Shown here piece by piece: positions 25,742-33,925 of a stretch of 64,000 nucleotides of DNA (position 1 is its first letter; each line of letters starts with the position of its first letter). The notes under the pieces were generated by a model. That model made no database searches and was not told the DNA's origin. It saw only the letters and a program-made list of their open reading frames with translations. The stretch lies in NCBI RefSeq assembly GCF_900176565.1, contig NZ_FXEH01000005.1, forward strand, positions 124,001 to 188,000, written 5' to 3'. Origin of the DNA: Thalassobacillus devorans. GTDB lineage: Bacteria; Bacillota; Bacilli; Bacillales; Halobacillaceae. Position numbers and translations under genes: made by a program.

Positions 25742-26158
25742 TTATTTTCTTGTTTTCCTGAATCCATAAAAGGTACGAAAACCAAATCCTTCATAAAATG
25801 AACGAGATGAACTATTAGCAAGTAATTCAATTCTTGTGTTCGGATGTATATTATGTAAATAGTGAATAATTTGTTTTCCTAACCCTAACCCCCTATACTG
25901 CTTATCTATTAGCAATTCACAAATAAATAGGCTAACACGAGTGTCAGTTAATCCTCTTACATAACCAACTAATCCTCGCCCCTCTGTTTCAACAACGAAG
26001 GCTACATTTGAATTTTCCCACGCTTCTTTTGTGTTCAAATGATTCTCCACTAAATTCAGCCATCCTTCTTCTTTGTTTAAATCTTGAATATTATTGAAAT
26101 CTTTGTCTTCATATGGGCGAATAAACGCTTTTTCTTTATCTTTCAAAACTATTTCCAT
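25742..26158 (-). CDS. GNAT family N-acetyltransferase
   Basis: The 138-residue product has the GNAT core: CELLIDKQYRGLGLGKQIIH with the R-G-L-G-L-G loop, then TRIELLANSSSRSFYEGFGF and FRTFYGFRKTRK at the end. ATG 26158 lies eight bases after AAGGG. It is a one-gene unit bracketed by array sites. The substrate is unknown. Confidence 0.85.
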   Translation of the reverse strand: MEIVLKDKEKAFIRPYEDKDFNNIQDLNKEEGWLNLVENHLNTKEAWENSNVAFVVETEGRGLVGYVRGLTDTRVSLFICELLIDKQYRGLGLGKQIIHYLHNIHPNTRIELLANSSSRSFYEGFGFRTFYGFRKTRK

Positions 26159-26203
26159 CACAAAATCCCTTCCTTGACATTAAATCTTTTTATTCCACAT
26201 TAC

Positions 26204-26279
26204 TGCCTCGTTAGCACAATAAGAGATGGCTAGTATGCCGCTATTGCCCCCGTTACATGAAGACTCGATTTCAAGATAT
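26204..26279 (-). repeat. Array site, full-length copy
   Basis: Plus strand: CTGCCTCGTTAGCACAATA, an imperfect hairpin around ATGGCTAGTATGCCGC, GCCCCCGTTA, then GAAGA, CTCGATTTCAAG and ATAT. CGTTA occurs as a direct repeat on both sides of the hairpin. Confidence 0.85.
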
Positions 26280-26296
26280 CGACCTTATAAGAGACT

Positions 26297-26572
26297 TTAC
26301 ACTTCCATTATTAATGATAAATAATTTATAAAAGTAAACCATCCAAAGGAAGCTATACTTAATGTAAGCACCGTAAGTGAGAGATAAGGGTGATAGCCCG
26401 AATTTTTTTTAGATTGTATTAGGAAAAATAATGACCCCAAAATACTTACTACAAATATCAACCCCAAGACAACATTCATTACACTGGACAGCCTGATACC
26501 GAAATCAACAAGCACGTTTATTAAGTAAAGTAGGTTAACAATTGCTGATATAGCTAATAATGTTTTCTTCAT
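26297..26572 (-). CDS. Small membrane protein, three spans
   Basis: The 91-residue product has about three hydrophobic segments (LLAISAIVNLLYLINVLVDF, VVLGLIFVVSILGSLFFLIQ and LTVLTLSIASFGWFTFINYL). GGAGG precedes the ATG by a few bases. No family is recognised; it is a one-gene unit of the array. Confidence 0.65.
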   Translation of the reverse strand: MKKTLLAISAIVNLLYLINVLVDFGIRLSSVMNVVLGLIFVVSILGSLFFLIQSKKNSGYHPYLSLTVLTLSIASFGWFTFINYLSLIMEV

Positions 26573-26702
26573 AGTACCTCCTTAATTGATGGTAGTGTAT
26601 TTATTGATAAAGTCACCCTATACATAATTCCAATTATTTCAAATCATCTTCAGGAACTCAATCCTTTTTCACTAAAAAGAGACTTATCTTTACTCCAGAT
26701 AA

Positions 26703-26732
26703 GCCCCCTATACTTTAAAACTCGATATCAAA
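26703..26732 (-). repeat. Array site
   Basis: Plus strand: GCCCCCTATACTTTAAAA, then CTCGATATCAAA. It is preceded by a hairpin, CTTATCTTTACTCCAGATAAG. The GGAAGA segment is lost. Confidence 0.65.
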
Positions 26733-26747
26733 AAATCATTCTAAAAG

Positions 26748-27068
26748 CTACGTAATTAATGGCACGACATTAATTACAGGTTCCTCATATGGATGAATAT
26801 TTTTAATAATATTTCTTATCTCCTCTATTCTCTTGTAAGGCGACTTAAATTCCATTTTGCACTCTGATCCAAATGTTACTTTATTCTTTTCACCTGAATA
26901 AGGTTCTGAAGATTCTAGGGGCCTCCAATACCCTTTGGTCTCAGTATAAGAAACTACATGATCATACTCTCCAACAGTTAATACTTTATTTTTGTTCAAT
27001 TGGTCACGTAAAGGTACAATGTATTCTTCTGGTAATAACACTTCAAACTTCACAAAACTGAAATTCAT
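26748..27068 (-). CDS. Standalone NIF3/YqfO-type PII-like domain protein
   Basis: The 106-residue product matches the small CutA/PII-like domain that is inserted in YqfO-type NIF3 proteins and also occurs alone. It starts FVKFEVLLPEEYIVPLRDQL, has VGEYDHVVSYTETKGYWRPL with PYSGEK, and ends IHPYEEPVINVVPL. Such domains form trimers and may bind ligands or metal. No enzymatic residues are evident. It is a one-gene unit of the array. Confidence 0.75.
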   Translation of the reverse strand: MNFSFVKFEVLLPEEYIVPLRDQLNKNKVLTVGEYDHVVSYTETKGYWRPLESSEPYSGEKNKVTFGSECKMEFKSPYKRIEEIRNIIKNIHPYEEPVINVVPLIT

Positions 27069-27098
27069 TGAAATATCCTTTCCTCTTTAATAGTAAAG

Positions 27099-27132
27099 CC
27101 CCCATTTACGGAAGACTTGATTTCGAGATATA
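27099..27132 (-). repeat. Array site
   Basis: Plus strand: GCCCCCATTTACGGAAGA, CTTGATTTCGAG, ATAT. It matches the short-site consensus almost perfectly, and lies downstream of the secreted-protein gene. Confidence 0.85.
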
Positions 27133-27212
27133 TTTGAATTGATTTTCAATAACGCACCTGTTTAGGTCCTCTTTTACTTTAGTTACCCATTAACTTAATT
27201 AAGCAAATACTA

Positions 27213-27791
27213 TTATTGAAATGGACTTTTCTTCTTACTAGGATAATCAATTGAGTTAGCTATTTTAACTAATACTTCAGCATTGACCTTATCAGAAGCC
27301 CTTTTATCAATACTAAACATGTATTGCCAATCATCCCTCTCAAAAACTAATGCATAAGGCCCTCTACTAAACTTCATATAGACTGCTTTATTCCCGTTCT
27401 TTAGGTTAACCTTTTTAACAATATACTTATCTGGGATTTGAATTTTATGCTCGATAGGTCGAACGTCTATTTTGTAATGATTTCCAGGTGATTCCTCACT
27501 TATGAACGTCAGTTCTAAAGAATCATTTATGTCGCCATCTAAATCACTAAATCTTCCCAAATAATGAGTAAAAGTTATAGGTGGAATTCTAAGTGGCAAC
27601 TTTAAGTCTCGGTTATAATGTTCTTCAAATTCTTTTATAGCTTCTTCAGCCGTTGTATACCCGCCATATTCAGGATAGAATTCCTCTATGGGTTTAGGTT
27701 TATCGTTAGAATTTGCATTTACTGTTCCATGGTTCCCTCCCCAAAAGAAAGTACTGAAAATGATTAATAAAAGAGATATACATTTCTCCAT
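27213..27791 (-). CDS. Putative secreted protein of unknown function
   Basis: The 192-residue product starts with a short signal-like stretch, CISLLLIIFSTFFWGG, and has no cysteine lipobox afterward. The remainder is polar, including YPEYGGYTTAEEAIKEFEEH and KAVYMKFSRGPYALVFERDD. This recalls DUF4367-like extracellular domains, but I cannot assign a family with confidence. A weak TAGGGTGG precedes the ATG. It probably lies outside the membrane. Confidence 0.6.
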   Translation of the reverse strand: MEKCISLLLIIFSTFFWGGNHGTVNANSNDKPKPIEEFYPEYGGYTTAEEAIKEFEEHYNRDLKLPLRIPPITFTHYLGRFSDLDGDINDSLELTFISEESPGNHYKIDVRPIEHKIQIPDKYIVKKVNLKNGNKAVYMKFSRGPYALVFERDDWQYMFSIDKRASDKVNAEVLVKIANSIDYPSKKKSPFQ

Positions 27792-27862
27792 ATAATACCA
27801 CCCTAAAATTATATTTAGGCGTATTATTAACAGTTAATTAACAACTATTCTTTCTGCACTAA

Positions 27863-27930
27863 CCTGGTCGTTAGTTCATAAAAAAAGGTCCAAACCGTTA
27901 TTCCTGATTTGCCCCCGTTAGTTTAATTAG
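27863..27930 (-). repeat. Array site lacking the palindromic half
   Basis: Plus strand: CCTGGTCGTTAGTT, a hairpin region, then GCCCCCGTTAGTT. The 8-base CGTTAGTT is repeated directly on both sides of the hairpin. No GGAAGA or palindrome follows. Confidence 0.7.
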
Positions 27931-28009
27931 GTGTTATGCAAAAATGATCATTAACTCTTAATTATTGTAATGTCCTCTTATTTCAGAATACAATATCCAA
28001 ACATTTGTT

Positions 28010-28507
28010 TTAAAAAAGAAAAAATATGCCAAAAAACAACACTACAGTCCATATAAAGGAAATATGTATGCTTTTGTTAATACGATTGTTATTTCTTTGT
28101 TTTTTGTGCTCAATCGAAAAAATAAATAGGAATATTAAAAAGAGAAAATATATAAGGAAGAAATATAGGAGTGACCTCCACTGTTCAATCCAGCTCATAA
28201 TGGGTCCAATAGTTCCACCCACCAAGAATAGAATTACGGATAAAACACCTACTGAGATACTAATTTTGGGCATCAAACTCCAAAAGGATCGTTCAAAAAT
28301 ATTGTTTCTCTTTTTTGCCTCAAACAAAAATATTAAATAGATGCAAGATAAAACTGCTGTTACGATACTAAATGTGATGTAAACATTATTCACGGGGGTC
28401 CAACCAGTCGAAGAGCTTACCAGTCTGCTAACAGCAACCAATTCTAAAGTTGCCATCAATACTCCTATAACACCCACTGTCAGGATTTGAAGTACTAACC
28501 ATTTCAC
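28010..28507 (-). CDS. Four-span membrane protein of unknown function
   Basis: The 165-residue product has about four membrane helices, beginning LQILTVGVIGVLMATLELVA and ending FIWTVVLFFGIFFLF, with a basic loop, EHKKQRNNNRINKS. Translation starts at GTG 28507 after AGGGGGTG. No family is recognised. Confidence 0.65.
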   Translation of the reverse strand: MKWLVLQILTVGVIGVLMATLELVAVSRLVSSSTGWTPVNNVYITFSIVTAVLSCIYLIFLFEAKKRNNIFERSFWSLMPKISISVGVLSVILFLVGGTIGPIMSWIEQWRSLLYFFLIYFLFLIFLFIFSIEHKKQRNNNRINKSIHISFIWTVVLFFGIFFLF

Positions 28508-28596
28508 TTTCTAAACACCCCCTAACCATATACGTATAAGTACACAAAAGTTCTAATAACGTCCTCATTTCTAATCTCCCACCTCTTTTATTAAAG

Positions 28597-28630
28597 ACCC
28601 CGTTGCAGGAAGACTTGAATCCGAGGTATA
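28597..28630 (-). repeat. Array site
   Basis: Plus strand: GACCCCGTTGCAGGAAGA, CTTGAATCCGAG, GTAT. It follows the DUF6366-like gene. Confidence 0.7.
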
Positions 28631-28654
28631 TCTTATTGTTTTACCATATGACTC

Positions 28655-28840
28655 TTATCGAAAAAATAAGGAATAAATTATAAACCCAGCTACTATTTGG
28701 AAAATAAATATACCAGTTCCCTTCCAGCCTAAGCCACCAACTAAATCTGCAAGGTTACTTCCGTGACCACTACTTGAAGGATTGCTTAACTCTTTTTGTC
28801 TTAGTCTTTCTCTTCTTTCTCCAGGTGTTTCATTTCCCAT
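28655..28840 (-). CDS. DUF6366-like small membrane protein
   Basis: The 61-residue product resembles DUF6366: ETPGERRERLRQKELSNPSS, then LADLVGGLGWKGTGIFIFQI and a terminal membrane helix ending IIYSLFFR. TAGGAGG precedes the ATG. These Bacillus proteins have no known role; family assignment is from memory of the E-T-P-E-E-R-R and G-W-K-G-T-G patterns. Confidence 0.7.
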   Translation of the reverse strand: MGNETPGERRERLRQKELSNPSSSGHGSNLADLVGGLGWKGTGIFIFQIVAGFIIYSLFFR

Positions 28841-28912
28841 CTAATTCCTCCTAAAATCATTTCTCTTATTACACACATACGATACTAATCCAAATTAGTT
28901 TCAAAACGCCTA

Positions 28913-28947
28913 ATATCTCGAAACTGAGTCTTCCACAAACCTGCCCG
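28913..28947 (+). repeat. Array site in reverse orientation
   Basis: Read on the plus strand: ATATCTCGAAACTGAGTC, TTCC, ACAAACCTGCCC. This is the palindrome end first, the opposite of neighbouring sites, and it is nearly identical to the left half of the inverted pair at 36001-36062. Confidence 0.7.
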
Positions 28948-28984
28948 ATACTAAAATAAGGAGCGACACCCTTATTGGATAATC

Positions 28985-31621
28985 GTTAGCAATAGGTAAG
29001 CTTTTGAGGTTATCTCCGGCTTTTCCCCTGCTCCACACCGAACGTGCTAGTTTCCCAGCATTCGGCGCTCCATCTAAAGGTATGTACTACATTATAAGTT
29101 CCTATGTTACTCTTCGAGACTGGATGCGACGATCCTTTCCACCCCACTTACCTTTCGGTATTGATTGATTTTATCTAAGATCAATCGATTCTGTGGTAAT
29201 TGTTTAAGATAAACCTTTATCTTCTCTATATCTTTTATATGGATAAGTCGATGAATATCCTTATGAAGAATACGGAGATTTTGAAATTGATCGCTTCCTC
29301 CAAGATTCTTTGGCACATAGTGGTGACAGTGAACATCTGAAGCGTGAAGATGTTCACCTGTAATTTCGCATTTCCCCATTTTCATACTATACCGACTAAT
29401 ACGATTATCCAGATATTCGACACTTCGATTCGGTAAAGAAGGCTTCATTAAGTGTCCAATTTCTTTCTGTATATCATGGCGGAGACTTTTGTACATCTGT
29501 TCTCTTCCTGTCTTTGTATAAAGCGAAAGCTTTGGACTGAAGTTCATCGTATGGAATGTTTTCACATTGCCAATGGGAAACAGATACGTACCATTGATAT
29601 TGATCGTTTTCGTTCCTAAGCTAAAGGTTTTCCTATAAAAAGGCGGTGGCTTAAAAGGATGTTCTAGCTTTCCAACCGGTCGAAGACGGTTCACTAGAAA
29701 TGGTTTAAGATCGTAAGCAAGACGTGAGAACACAAGATTTACATGAGTCGCTCGTTTAAAATATTGGTGAAGTCCTAGAACAAAGCTATTGTAACGATGA
29801 ATATTCTCAGCAGAAGGCGAAGCTTTCATTCTTCGAATGAGCTTTTTCGCTTCCTGTTTGATTTTCTCTCTTTTTGAAGAAATGACCCCAGTATGGGCCA
29901 CTCGTTTCTTGCCCTTTTTATTCGCACGAATGGTGAACCCTAAGAACTCCGATTCTCGTTTTCTTAAGTTTACAATTTGAGATTTCTCTGGTGAGATGTC
30001 CAGCTTCAAACGCTCTTTGAGGTACAGACGTACCGCATGGTACCACCGTTGCGCTGTCTTTCCATCCCGACATAGAATTTTGAAATCATCAGCATACCTG
30101 ACCAGATATCCTTGTTTCAAATTCGTTTGTTTTCTCGCTCGCCTTCTGGCATCATCTGAACTGTAGGATTTCGTCAGGGGAAATACTTCCCACTGGTCCG
30201 CAACCCATTGGTCTAGGTCATTTAAGACGACATTAGAAAGAAGGGGAGATAAAATTCCACCTTGTGGTGAACCTTTATCGGGCACGCCTTCACCATTAAT
30301 TTCCGATGTAATCATTTTAGAAATACATGCCAATACCTTTCGGTCTTGGATGCCGATATTCCAGAGTTGCTTCTTTAATAGACGATGATTTACGTTATCA
30401 AAGAAACTTTTAATATCTACATCAACCACGTAATGAAGTTGACTATGGTTAATCAAAAACTGTATCCTTGCCATAGCATGATGAGCAGACCGGAGAGGTC
30501 TGAATCCGTAGCTATGTTTGAAGAATTGAGATTCTACAATCGGTTCAAGAACTTGTTTGAAGCATTGTTGGATCACTCGATCCAGTATGCATGGAATCCC
30601 AAGAGGTCTCCATTTGCCGTTCTCTTTTTCAATCCATTCTCTTCGAACTTTCTTCGGGTGATAGTTTCTAAGTTTGGTTCGGACTTCATTTACCAGATCT
30701 TTTTCGGATAGCTCTTTCATGTCATCGATGGTCTTCCCATCGGTTCCCGGCGTTTTTGATCCCTTATTGGTTTTAATCATGCGAAAAGCGAGCAGGATGT
30801 TTTCTCTCGATATGATGGTTTCATATAGGTGAGAAAATGTATGTCCCTGACTCGCTTTTTCATGAAGATCCGTAAAGGTCTCCGTCATATTATAGTAATC
30901 CCAGTTTCGTAGCGTTGACACTGTGGCATCCCTCCTTTGGAGCGATGTTCCCACGTTCCTACCCGATCGGTGCCATTCACGTTAGGAAAATAATCGTTTC
31001 ATACTCTAGACTTGGGGCTATTCCTCCCCTTCCATTATAGAAGTTTCATCAGTCATTCCCCTACCCTCACAAGGACAAATGCTTTTCAGTATAACTTTAT
31101 AGCAACCGTTTTGGGTGACAGCCCTTGATTCAACGTTCCTTGCTTTCCAAGTACCATACAACGTAGCTATCCATACTAGACGTAGATGCTTCCTGTAAGC
31201 CTGTGAGCTCGATACCGCCATCGTTCGGTATAGCGTCTTTCAGAGGGGGCAGTTTTACTCCACACCACTCACGTCATCGTAAGATGACCTGCAGGTTTCC
31301 CTACATTGAAATCTTTAGACCCTTACCTTCGGAAGTTCGTCAGTTCCTATCTCAAAGAACGATTCTCATCCTATCTAGTTTTTCAGCCGTGAGGCATATC
31401 CGTTGGCATACCTTAGATATGGCTTTAGCCTTCGTTCTGCCCAATCCACCTGTGCTTCACACCCTAAGACCTGCCCGTCTTAACGCATGCAGGAGTGTTG
31501 ACGGGATGGTTTCGGGAAACATGGATCCTTCATTCCCATCCTCCGTTGTACAGTTGAAATTTAATCGAATAAACTTCCTGCCTTTCACGCCAGAAAGCGC
31601 TTATAGCAGAACTTGTCGCGC
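28985..31621 (-). mobile_element. Group II intron, complete copy
   Basis: The 2637-bp intron begins GCGCGACAAGTTCTGCTATA on the minus strand, directly after an array-site GGGGGC core (31627-31622). It ends ACCTATTGCTAAC at 28985. A domain V-like hairpin (29070-29032) has the typical GAAA-capped form with GAGCGCCGAATGC and GCACGTTCGG arms. Domain VI follows. The ends were set by comparing this copy with the ORF-less copy and the fragment. It encodes a reverse transcriptase/maturase with an HNH domain, so it should be able to home. Confidence 0.85.
29107..30921 (-). CDS. ltrA: Group II intron reverse transcriptase/maturase with HNH endonuclease
   Basis: The roughly 604-residue protein has RT0-RT7 (about residues 60-330) with the active site GYLVRYADDFKILC. 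Upstream marks are GTDGKTIDDM and KGSPQGGILSPLLSNVVLND. A maturase X domain follows, and a C-terminal HNH nuclease reads CEITGEHLHASDVHCHHYVP with KNLGGSDQFQNLRILHKDIH. It splices the intron RNA and copies it into DNA target sites. I start at GTG 30921, which has AAAGGAGGG eight bases upstream. The HNH domain argues against class C introns. The same protein probably serves the ORF-less copy. Confidence 0.9.
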   Translation of the reverse strand: MSTLRNWDYYNMTETFTDLHEKASQGHTFSHLYETIISRENILLAFRMIKTNKGSKTPGTDGKTIDDMKELSEKDLVNEVRTKLRNYHPKKVRREWIEKENGKWRPLGIPCILDRVIQQCFKQVLEPIVESQFFKHSYGFRPLRSAHHAMARIQFLINHSQLHYVVDVDIKSFFDNVNHRLLKKQLWNIGIQDRKVLACISKMITSEINGEGVPDKGSPQGGILSPLLSNVVLNDLDQWVADQWEVFPLTKSYSSDDARRRARKQTNLKQGYLVRYADDFKILCRDGKTAQRWYHAVRLYLKERLKLDISPEKSQIVNLRKRESEFLGFTIRANKKGKKRVAHTGVISSKREKIKQEAKKLIRRMKASPSAENIHRYNSFVLGLHQYFKRATHVNLVFSRLAYDLKPFLVNRLRPVGKLEHPFKPPPFYRKTFSLGTKTININGTYLFPIGNVKTFHTMNFSPKLSLYTKTGREQMYKSLRHDIQKEIGHLMKPSLPNRSVEYLDNRISRYSMKMGKCEITGEHLHASDVHCHHYVPKNLGGSDQFQNLRILHKDIHRLIHIKDIEKIKVYLKQLPQNRLILDKINQYRKVSGVERIVASSLEE

Positions 31622-31655
31622 GCCCCCTATACCGGAAGACTTGATATCGAGATAT
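31622..31655 (-). repeat. Array site interrupted by the complete intron
   Basis: Plus strand: GCCCCCTATACCGGAAGA, CTTGATATCGAG, ATAT. The intron starts at the next base; the rest of the site (GATTATCCAATAAGG, minus strand) continues from 28984. Confidence 0.85.
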
Positions 31656-31698
31656 ATTCGAGTATGTGTATATCTAAAGCTTCCGTTAGCTTTACTAA

Positions 31699-31863
31699 TT
31701 ACTTTTCTTCATAATGTAATATCGCTAAACATATCATCCCAATTGATAGAAATGTGATTGGGCTACTTACTTCATTAGACCCTTGAATAACCAATACAAT
31801 TGTAGCTACACCAATTCCTAATGGAACTGCTCTTAGAATATGTCTAATCCATTTCCTAAACAT
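31699..31863 (-). CDS. Small two-span membrane protein
   Basis: The product of about 54 residues starts MFRKWIRHILRAVPLGIGVA and has two hydrophobic segments, the second FLSIGMICLAILHYEEK. I prefer ATG 31863 over 31911 because GGGGGTGG lies just upstream. No family is recognised; it is a one-gene array unit. Confidence 0.6.
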   Translation of the reverse strand: MFRKWIRHILRAVPLGIGVATIVLVIQGSNEVSSPITFLSIGMICLAILHYEEK

Positions 31864-31930
31864 TCTTGACCACCCCCTAAGACCACTATGCGAGAATATA
31901 AAACGTATCATTGACTCTTATATACTATTG

Positions 31931-31983
31931 TGCTCCGCAAGCTGAATAAGAGAGAGCCAGAATGCAACTATCGCCCCCGTTAC
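31931..31983 (-). repeat. Array site whose core contains the neighbouring stop codon
   Basis: Plus strand: GTGCTCCGCAAGCTGAATA, a hairpin, then GCCCCCGTTACTCC. The TAA stop of the lipoprotein gene (31982-31980) is part of the conserved GTTA. GGAAGA and the palindrome are absent. Confidence 0.7.
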
Positions 31984-32486
31984 TCCAAAAAGGTATTTTC
32001 TTTATAAGATTCGTCATATAACTTTATTCTTTCTTTCATACTGTCACTCTTACCTTCATCCCACCATTCAACAGTCATGTAAATATTGCTCACTTCTTTC
32101 AACGTAATAGGGCTTCCATCCTCATTCAGATATTCTCCACCTTCAATTGCTCCAGTTGATTCATTTGCAATATCAATTTCTGCACCAGATGCTGAACCAG
32201 AATGTACTACTATATCCTCACCGTTCATAACGGCGTGGGTTTTAAAATGAATAGAGTCTGCAATGTATTCATTTTCATTTTTCATATTTAGGGTTCCATT
32301 ACCTGCTTTAAAGTTTTCTGGTGTTATCACAACTTCATACCCAGTTAAATTCCAGGTTTCACTTTCTCCCATCATTGATAAATAAAAATGATTTATAACT
32401 GACTTCTCATTACCGTTACATCCCGAAAGTAAAAGAACAAGTGCTAAAAATAGCATGTAGAAGATTCTTTTATTTTTTAATACCAT
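31980..32486 (-). CDS. Putative lipoprotein of unknown function
   Basis: The 168-residue product starts with a lipoprotein signal, MLFLALVLLLSGCNGNEKS, with lipobox L-L-S-G-C at about residues 19-23. It should be anchored outside the membrane. The mature part (NLTGYEVVITPENFKAGNGT and VEWWDEGKSDSMKERIKLYD) has no family I recognise. AAAGGGGG precedes the ATG. Its stop codon is formed by the array site, suggesting the gene's end was set by the joining event. Confidence 0.75.
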   Translation of the reverse strand: MVLKNKRIFYMLFLALVLLLSGCNGNEKSVINHFYLSMMGESETWNLTGYEVVITPENFKAGNGTLNMKNENEYIADSIHFKTHAVMNGEDIVVHSGSASGAEIDIANESTGAIEGGEYLNEDGSPITLKEVSNIYMTVEWWDEGKSDSMKERIKLYDESYKENTFLE

Positions 32487-32558
32487 ATTATCCCCCTTTT
32501 TGCTGACATAACTGTATCATTTTAACACTCATAGATAATGTTCCATTTTGTGTTTTCC

Positions 32559-32656
32559 TGCTCCGTTACTTCAATACTTTAGCCCACTTAGTTAGAAAGG
32601 GAACAAACCATTGTTCATGAATTGCCCCCTTTTGCGGAAGACTTGATTTCGAGATA
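32559..32656 (-). repeat. Array site, full-length copy
   Basis: Plus strand: CTGCTCCGTTAC, a GAACAAACCATTGTTC hairpin, GCCCCCTTTTGCGGAAGA, CTTGATTTCGAG and ATAT. This copy has a longer spacer between its two ends. Confidence 0.8.
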
Positions 32657-32706
32657 TTTTTCAATAGATCTTTAACTAACTCACCCATTGCTTCCATAGT
32701 ATAAAC

Positions 32707-32850
32707 TTACTTTTTACTGTTCTCTTTTAAACCTTCACGTATCTTTTTTAATTCCTCGGTCTGCTCAACAATATTTTTGTTGACTTTACTTATTGCGTCA
32801 TATATTGCAAAAAAAATAGCAAATAGTAGTACTAGAGTTAATAATTCCAT
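32707..32850 (-). CDS. 47-residue membrane peptide with coiled-coil tail
   Basis: The frame encodes MELLTLVLLFAIFFAIYDAI, a membrane helix, followed by SKVNKNIVEQTEELKKIREG and LKENSKK, which looks like a short amphipathic helix. AGAAGGG lies seven bases upstream of the ATG. It occupies the normal gene position between two array sites. No family is recognised. Confidence 0.65.
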   Translation of the reverse strand: MELLTLVLLFAIFFAIYDAISKVNKNIVEQTEELKKIREGLKENSKK

Positions 32851-32903
32851 TTTGTACCCTTCTTTCTGTTATGTACTAACAGTTTATTAAAGCCCCTTAA
32901 AAA

Positions 32904-32942
32904 GCCATCATCTTTAATCCGGAAGACTCGAGACTTAGATAT
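32904..32942 (-). repeat. Array site, diverged core
   Basis: Plus strand: GCCATCATCTTTAATCC, GGAAGA, CTCGAGACTTAG, ATAT. The C-run is lost, while GGAAGA-CTCGA remains. Confidence 0.65.
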
Positions 32943-32945
32943 CCC

Positions 32946-33341
32946 TTATTTTTTGTGCATTACAAACTGAGATTTACTATATTTAAATTTATTTCTCTCA
33001 TAAAATGGAATTAAATCCTCTTCACAAAATAAGCTAATTACATCAATGTGAGAAAGTTCTTTTAATAATCGTGATACAATTTCAGTTCCAATACCTGACT
33101 TTTGAAATTCTGTATGTAATACAACATCTTCGATATAAGCCCTGAATTTTCCGTCTGATACCGCCCTTGCAAAGCCTATAAGAAAATCTCCACTCCACGC
33201 ACCAACGAATATTGCGTGTTCTAAGATATTCTCTATATCCTCTTCTTTTCTGTTTTCCCACCAACCTGCCTCACTATAAAGTCTTTTAAGTTCAGTTGCT
33301 TCTATTGGTTTTTCTGTATTACTTTTAACTTCGATTTCCAT
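32946..33341 (-). CDS. GNAT family N-acetyltransferase
   Basis: The 131-residue product has RLYSEAGWWENRKEEDIENI near the start, the acetyl-CoA segment YIEDVVLHTEFQKSGIGTEI with Q-K-S-G-I-G, and the terminal FCEEDLIPFYERNKFKYSKS. This is typical of small housekeeping-like GNATs. No array site separates it from the broken NUDIX gene 38 bases upstream, so the two may travel together. The substrate is unknown. Confidence 0.85.
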   Translation of the reverse strand: MEIEVKSNTEKPIEATELKRLYSEAGWWENRKEEDIENILEHAIFVGAWSGDFLIGFARAVSDGKFRAYIEDVVLHTEFQKSGIGTEIVSRLLKELSHIDVISLFCEEDLIPFYERNKFKYSKSQFVMHKK

Positions 33342-33379
33342 ACTTTCACCCGTTCATATTAAGATTCCCCAAAGTACTC

Positions 33380-33789
33380 TTAACCTTGGAAGGTATATGG
33401 AGCAGACGATTTAAGCAAGCTCTCTACCCCACCAGCATGGTAAGGCATTAGTTGGTTTGCGGTATTTATATCCAGCCACTTAATATCATCTATCTCATCT
33501 TTATGTATTATTTGTATAGCACCTTCTACAATTTCGCTTTGTAAGTAATGAATAGAGCATGATGGCCCTTACTTTCAAAAAACGCTTCATTTACAGCGAC
33601 TATGTTTTCAGTTTTTATTGTTAAATTTATTTCTTCCTTACTTTCTCGCATTGCTGCTTGTTCGAATGTTTCACCTTTTTCAACAGCACCGCCTGGAAGA
33701 GACCAACCACTACCTTTATTCTTCACCATCAAAACTTTCTGTTCAATTTCATTAAAGATAAAGGCGTAAGCTACGTCAACTCGTCTCAC
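33380..33789 (-). pseudogene. NUDIX hydrolase with one frameshift
   Basis: The first frame starts at GTG 33789 and contains a full NUDIX box: GGAVEKGETFEQAAMRESKE followed by EI. It stops early at 33526. A second frame supplies the missing end, EIVEGAIQIIHKDEIDDIKW and then LDINTANQLMPYHAGGVESL. One base lost near 33537 explains the break (TAC AAA GC-GAA ATT). NUDIX enzymes cleave nucleoside diphosphate derivatives. The catalytic box is intact but the truncated protein lacks its last strands and helix. Confidence 0.75.
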
Positions 33790-33853
33790 TTGAAATCACT
33801 CCTACTTAATACATTTGTTTCCGGCTAAATAATGTTGTTTTTATTCAGCAAAC

Positions 33854-33886
33854 GCCCCTCTATAACAGAAGACTTGATTTCGATAT
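33854..33886 (-). repeat. Array site
   Basis: Plus strand: GCCCCTCTATAACAGAAGA, CTTGATTTCGAT, ATAT. It follows the 60-residue membrane gene. Confidence 0.75.
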
Positions 33887-33925
33887 ATTGAAGCAGATCT
33901 TCAACTAACACACCCGTTAACGGAA

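Noticed and set aside
28985-31621. Calling the intron a class C (IIC-attC) intron.
   Set aside because: The protein has a C-terminal HNH endonuclease, which class C proteins usually lack, and the intron is longer than that class.
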